Positions 14,677 through 17,429 of a DNA stretch of 17,429 bases are shown here, piece by piece (position 1 is the stretch's first letter; each line of letters opens with the position of its first letter). The DNA is taken from NCBI GenBank assembly GCA_003488005.1, contig DNND01000057.1, forward strand, positions 1 to 17,429. The letters are read 5' to 3'. The position numbers were made by a program, and so were the translations under genes. Source of the stretch: Blastocatellia bacterium (lineage in GTDB: Bacteria; Acidobacteriota; Blastocatellia; Pyrinomonadales; Pyrinomonadaceae). The notes below the pieces were generated by a model. It saw nothing but the letters and a program-made list of their open reading frames with translations, was not told the origin of the DNA and did no database searches.

Positions 14677-16011
14677 ATGAAAACAGAATTCGTAGACGTC
14701 TCTCCAACCCGTAAAGAGATCAAAATTGAGATTGACCCGGCGGCGATCAAGCAGAGCTACGATGAGGTAAGCGATCGTTATGCGAAACAAGCGAGCGTAC
14801 CCGGCTTTCGTCCCGGTCATGCGCCGCGTGCTGTCGTGCGCAATCGCTTCAAGAGCGAGATTCGCGCCGAAGTCTTGCAGCACCTGATTCCGGATGCGGT
14901 TAATCAAGCGATAGACAAGCACGAGTTGAATGCGATTAAAGAGCCCGATGTCGAACTCGAAAATGCTGCCGGACTCGAAAAGTTTGGCGAGGAACCGATC
15001 TCTGTAAAAGTGAACGTCGAAGTCTTGCCGAAAGTCGAAGTGCAGAACTACAAAGGGCTGGAAGTAGCCCGCCGCATTCGCCCAATTACCGATGCGAACG
15101 TGGACGAGATGTTCGACGCCTTTCGCGAAACCTCGGCGGCGATGCAACCGGTTGAAGATCGCGCCTCCACGACCGGCGACACCGTTACCGTAAATTTGGT
15201 GGGCAAGTTTCTGGACACTCCGGATCAGGAAGATCTCAAGGCCGAAGACGTCGAAGTAGAACTCGGCGGTCGTGGTGTGCAAACGGAATTCACTGAAAAC
15301 CTGACCGGCGTAAGGGCGGACGACGAAAAGATCTTCACCGTTAGTTATCCCGAAGATTTCAAGTCAGAGGGCCTGGCCGGCAAGCGCCTCGAGTACACCG
15401 CTAAGGTCACGGCTGTGCGGGTCAAGGAGCTTCCGGAGATAGACGATGAGTGGGCCAAAAGCCTGGGCGAAGAGTTTGACTCGGTGGACACATTGCGCAC
15501 AAAAATTCGCGAAGATCTCGAAAAGCGCTCGACGCAGGAGTCTGATCATCGTTTACGCGCGGACTTGATGGCCAAACTCCTCGAGCAAAACGAGTTTGAA
15601 GTCCCGCAAAGTTTGATCGAGCAGCAAACCAGTCGCCGCCTGGAATCGGTCGTTCGCGACATGATTGGGCGAGGAGTGGATCCGCGCAACCAGCAACTCA
15701 ATTGGGAAGCAGCGCGGGAAGAATTGAAGGCCCAGGCTGAAGCTGACGTGCGCAGCACCCTACTGCTTGAGCGCATCGCTGATGAAGAAAAGATCGAAGT
15801 ATCAAACGAAGAAATTGATGCCGAGATCGAGGCCATCGCATTAAGCTCGCAACAGCCGATTGAACAAGTGCGGGGTGTCTTGACAAAGGATGGAGGCGAA
15901 CGTAGCATCGCGCACAGATTGCGCAACCGCAAAGCGCTTGATCTTCTGGTCGAAAACGCGAAGGTCACCGAAGCAGAGTGGAACGAGGAAAGGGTGAAGG
16001 ATGAAGGCTGA
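14677..16011 (+). CDS. tig: Trigger factor, ribosome-associated chaperone
   Basis: The 444-residue protein binds at the ribosome exit tunnel and shelters nascent chains. The ribosome-docking signature GFRPGHAP is at residues 43-50, the same place as in E. coli. The FKBP-like peptidyl-prolyl isomerase domain spans about 150-245 (TTGDTVTVNLVGKF, ELGGRGVQTEFTENLTG, FKSEGLAGKRLEYTAKV), and the helical C-terminal cradle follows (about 250-435). The length is normal. The ATG is eight bases past the end of array B and has no recognisable ribosome binding site. The last codons, encoding RVKDEG, and the TGA fall inside heptamer array C, so the extreme C-terminus is repeat-derived. The order tig-clpP-clpX is the common bacterial arrangement. 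Confidence 0.97.
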   Translation: MKTEFVDVSPTRKEIKIEIDPAAIKQSYDEVSDRYAKQASVPGFRPGHAPRAVVRNRFKSEIRAEVLQHLIPDAVNQAIDKHELNAIKEPDVELENAAGLEKFGEEPISVKVNVEVLPKVEVQNYKGLEVARRIRPITDANVDEMFDAFRETSAAMQPVEDRASTTGDTVTVNLVGKFLDTPDQEDLKAEDVEVELGGRGVQTEFTENLTGVRADDEKIFTVSYPEDFKSEGLAGKRLEYTAKVTAVRVKELPEIDDEWAKSLGEEFDSVDTLRTKIREDLEKRSTQESDHRLRADLMAKLLEQNEFEVPQSLIEQQTSRRLESVVRDMIGRGVDPRNQQLNWEAAREELKAQAEADVRSTLLLERIADEEKIEVSNEEIDAEIEAIALSSQQPIEQVRGVLTKDGGERSIAHRLRNRKALDLLVENAKVTEAEWNEERVKDEG

Positions 16012-16078
16012 GGGATGAATGAAGTCAGGAGGTAACTCTAATCTTTTTCATCCTTCATCCTTCCTACTTCATCCTTTT
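15993..16078. repeat. Heptamer array C overlapping the tig stop, with an inverted copy
   Basis: Units GGTGAAG, GATGAAG, GCTGAGG and GATGAAT (15993-16020) cross the tig stop codon. A complementary set, made of CATCCTT-like units, runs from about 16049 to 16075. Positions 15996-16007 and 16052-16063 form a perfect 12-base inverted repeat with a 44-base loop. A T run (16074-16079) follows, so the structure could act as a weak terminator or attenuator between tig and clpP, or as an mRNA processing signal. Confidence 0.85.
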
Positions 16079-16107
16079 TGTCTACTTAAGAGAGGTTACC
16101 GAAACTT

Positions 16108-16692
16108 ATGGCTTTAGTTCCCATGGTCGTCGAGCAAACGTCGCGCGGTGAACGCGCTTTTGATATTTTCTCGCGGCTGTTGAAAGACAACATCATTTTT
16201 CTCGGCACTCCGATCGACGATCAAATCGCAAACCTGATCGTGGCGCAGCTTCTCTTTCTCGAAGCTGAAGATCCTGAGAAAGACATCAACATATACATAA
16301 ATTCGCCGGGAGGTTCGATTACCGCCGGCATGGCGGTCTACGACACGATGCAATTTATCCGGCCGGACGTAACCACGATTTGCGTCGGCCAGTGCGCTTC
16401 AATGGGCGCGCTGCTGTTGGCAGCGGGCGCAAAAGGCAAGCGATTTGCGCTGCCCAACTCTCGCATTCTCATTCACCAGCCGAGCGGCGGCTCGCAGGGA
16501 CAGGCTACTGATATTCGCATTCAGGCGGAGGAAATTCTGCGCATGCGCGAACTGACGTCGCAAATTATTGCCAAACATACCGGCCAAAGCTTTGAAACTG
16601 TCGAGCGCGACGTCGAGCGCGACAAAATAATGTCTGCCGCCCAGGCTAAAGATTATGGTTTAATAGACGAGGTGATTGCCCACCGCGAGTAA
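16108..16692 (+). CDS. clpP: ATP-dependent Clp protease proteolytic subunit ClpP
   Basis: The 194-residue serine peptidase forms the two-ring, 14-subunit chamber that degrades proteins fed by ClpX or ClpA/C. The catalytic triad is complete: Ser98 in GQCASMGA, His123 in LIHQPSGG and Asp172 in ERDKIMSA. The substrate-binding INSPGGS loop is at 64-70. The N-terminus MALVPMVVEQTSRGERAFDI matches the mature form of the family, with almost no propeptide. AGAGG at 16090-16095 is a possible, somewhat distant ribosome binding site. The gene lies 96 bases after tig, across array C, and is followed by the zinc-finger gene 25 bases on. Confidence 0.97.
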   Translation: MALVPMVVEQTSRGERAFDIFSRLLKDNIIFLGTPIDDQIANLIVAQLLFLEAEDPEKDINIYINSPGGSITAGMAVYDTMQFIRPDVTTICVGQCASMGALLLAAGAKGKRFALPNSRILIHQPSGGSQGQATDIRIQAEEILRMRELTSQIIAKHTGQSFETVERDVERDKIMSAAQAKDYGLIDEVIAHRE

Positions 16693-16717
16693 CGAGTGGA
16701 CACGCCAAAAGGATTCT

Positions 16718-16939
16718 ATGATTTCAAAAATGAAAGCGCGCGGTGTCCGTTGCTCATTCTGCGGCAGGTCCAATGGCGAAGTGGCTAACATCGTCGCCGG
16801 CACACCGCAGCAGACAAGCGGCGTTCCCAAAGGTATGATTGGAAAGAGCGCTTTCATTTGTAACGAATGCGTCGAGCGCTATCGTTCAATGATTGCAAGT
16901 CCCGAAACTCCCAACAACTCCCTGACAGTTCCCAAGTAA
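16718..16939 (+). CDS. Stand-alone ClpX-type C4 zinc-finger protein
   Basis: The 73-residue protein looks like the N-terminal zinc-binding domain of ClpX without the AAA+ part. It has CSFCG (Cys12, Cys15), then NGEVANIVAG matching NEVKKLIAG of ClpX, then a 14-residue insertion, then FICNECVERY (Cys48, Cys51) matching YICNECIDIC. The gap between cysteine pairs is 32 residues, against 18 in the neighbouring clpX. A short Pro/Asn-rich tail follows. ATG at 16718 has AAAAGGA four bases upstream. An earlier in-frame ATG at 16676 would overlap clpP and begin in non-family sequence. It sits between clpP and clpX, 38 bases before clpX. It may hetero-dimerise with the ClpX domain or bind adaptors or substrates; this is inference. 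Confidence 0.85.
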   Translation: MISKMKARGVRCSFCGRSNGEVANIVAGTPQQTSGVPKGMIGKSAFICNECVERYRSMIASPETPNNSLTVPK

Positions 16940-16977
16940 CAGGTTCGATCGAAACTCGAAGGAGATTCCCCAGAAAT

Positions 16978-17429
16978 ATGGTTAGACGAACCGACGACAC
17001 ACTGCGCTGTTCCTTCTGCGGTAAATCGCAGAACGAAGTCAAGAAGCTCATTGCCGGCCCAACCGTCTACATCTGCAATGAGTGCATTGACATCTGCAAC
17101 GAAATTATCACCGACGATCAGCAGGCAGAGTCGGTAGCAACCCGTCCGCCGCTTCCCAAGCCCGGCGAGATCAAAAGCTTCCTCGATGAATACGTCATCG
17201 GACAGGATGAAACAAAGAAGCGACTGGCAGTCGCGGTCTATCAGCATTACAAGCGCATTGAGCTGGGCCGCCGCCGCGCCGACGTTGAGATCCAAAAAGC
17301 AAACATTCTCTTGATTGGCCCAACCGGAACCGGCAAGACGCTGCTGGCACAAACGCTGGCGCGCATGCTGAGTGTTCCCTTCACCATTGTCGATGCCACT
17401 ACATTAACCGAGGCCGGCTACGTCGGCGA
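16978..17429 (+). CDS. clpX: ATP-dependent Clp protease ATP-binding subunit ClpX (3' truncated by window)
   Basis: The open frame runs from ATG at 16978 to the window edge (150 codons plus two bases), so only the N-terminal third is present. ClpX is the AAA+ unfoldase that recognises tagged proteins and threads them into ClpP. The zinc-binding domain has Cys11, Cys14, Cys33 and Cys36 in the classic C-x2-C-x18-C-x2-C arrangement. PGEIKSFLDEYVIGQ (62-76) is the conserved linker-to-AAA+ boundary, and GPTGTGKT at 114-121 is Walker A, followed by LARMLSVPFTIVDATTLTEAGYVG. AAGGAG at 16959-16964 is the ribosome binding site, with 13 bases of spacing. The sequence is entirely typical and should be co-transcribed with clpP and the zinc-finger gene. 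Confidence 0.97.
   Translation, partial: MVRRTDDTLRCSFCGKSQNEVKKLIAGPTVYICNECIDICNEIITDDQQAESVATRPPLPKPGEIKSFLDEYVIGQDETKKRLAVAVYQHYKRIELGRRRADVEIQKANILLIGPTGTGKTLLAQTLARMLSVPFTIVDATTLTEAGYVG

Noticed and set aside
15546..15968. 140-codon open frame on the - strand
   Set aside because: Antisense to trigger factor; Ser/Arg-rich composition typical of a shadow frame.
16879..17352. 157-codon open frame on the - strand
   Set aside because: Antisense to the start of clpX, whose sequence is unmistakable.

Overview
The window is bacterial and most likely comes from an acidobacterium of the Blastocatellia/Pyrinomonadaceae kind. This is inferred from gene content and style, not from a marker search. 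The supporting features are a sigma factor of the TIGR02999/ECF type beside a TPR-tailed Ser/Thr kinase, a very long secreted SBBP-propeller protein with a Pro-Ser linker, a Calx-beta domain and DUF4214, frequent GTG/TTG starts, moderately high GC, and intergenic arrays built from 7-base units. No CRISPR array, prophage or insertion sequence was seen, and no gap longer than 300 bases lacks a gene.

Layout. Positions 1-112 hold a heptamer tandem array. It is followed on the + strand by a four-helix-bundle protein (145-636), an APC-family amino-acid permease (639-2060) and a small toxin-antitoxin pair with the toxin first (2075-2528). On the - strand, reading leftwards, come a sigma factor (8334-7759), a membrane Ser/Thr kinase with TPR repeats (7724-5214), MurE (5114-3564) and a lipoprotein of unknown function (3567-2575) whose TTG start overlaps the murE stop. 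Divergent from the sigma factor, a 1335-residue exported SBBP-repeat protein occupies 8475-12482. Next on the + strand are a SIS-domain sugar-phosphate isomerase or deaminase (12673-13707) and a minimal 85-residue GntR-type DNA-binding protein (13776-14033). A small helical protein on the - strand (14332-14060) converges on these.

The right end is a protein quality-control cluster: tRNA-Leu(TAG) (14474-14558), then tig (trigger factor), clpP, a 73-residue stand-alone zinc-finger protein resembling the ClpX N-terminal domain, and the start of clpX, which runs off the window. tig, clpP and clpX are the usual chaperone/protease set. The extra zinc-finger gene between clpP and clpX is the most interesting coding feature, because ClpX uses the same kind of domain to dimerise and bind adaptors and substrates.

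The most notable non-coding signal is repeated use of 7-base units in four intergenic regions (1-112, 13752-13772, 14565-14668, 15993-16078). Two of these regions are arranged as inverted pairs that could fold, and arrays abut or overlap start or stop codons. A separate 14-base perfect palindrome lies inside murE at a variable loop.
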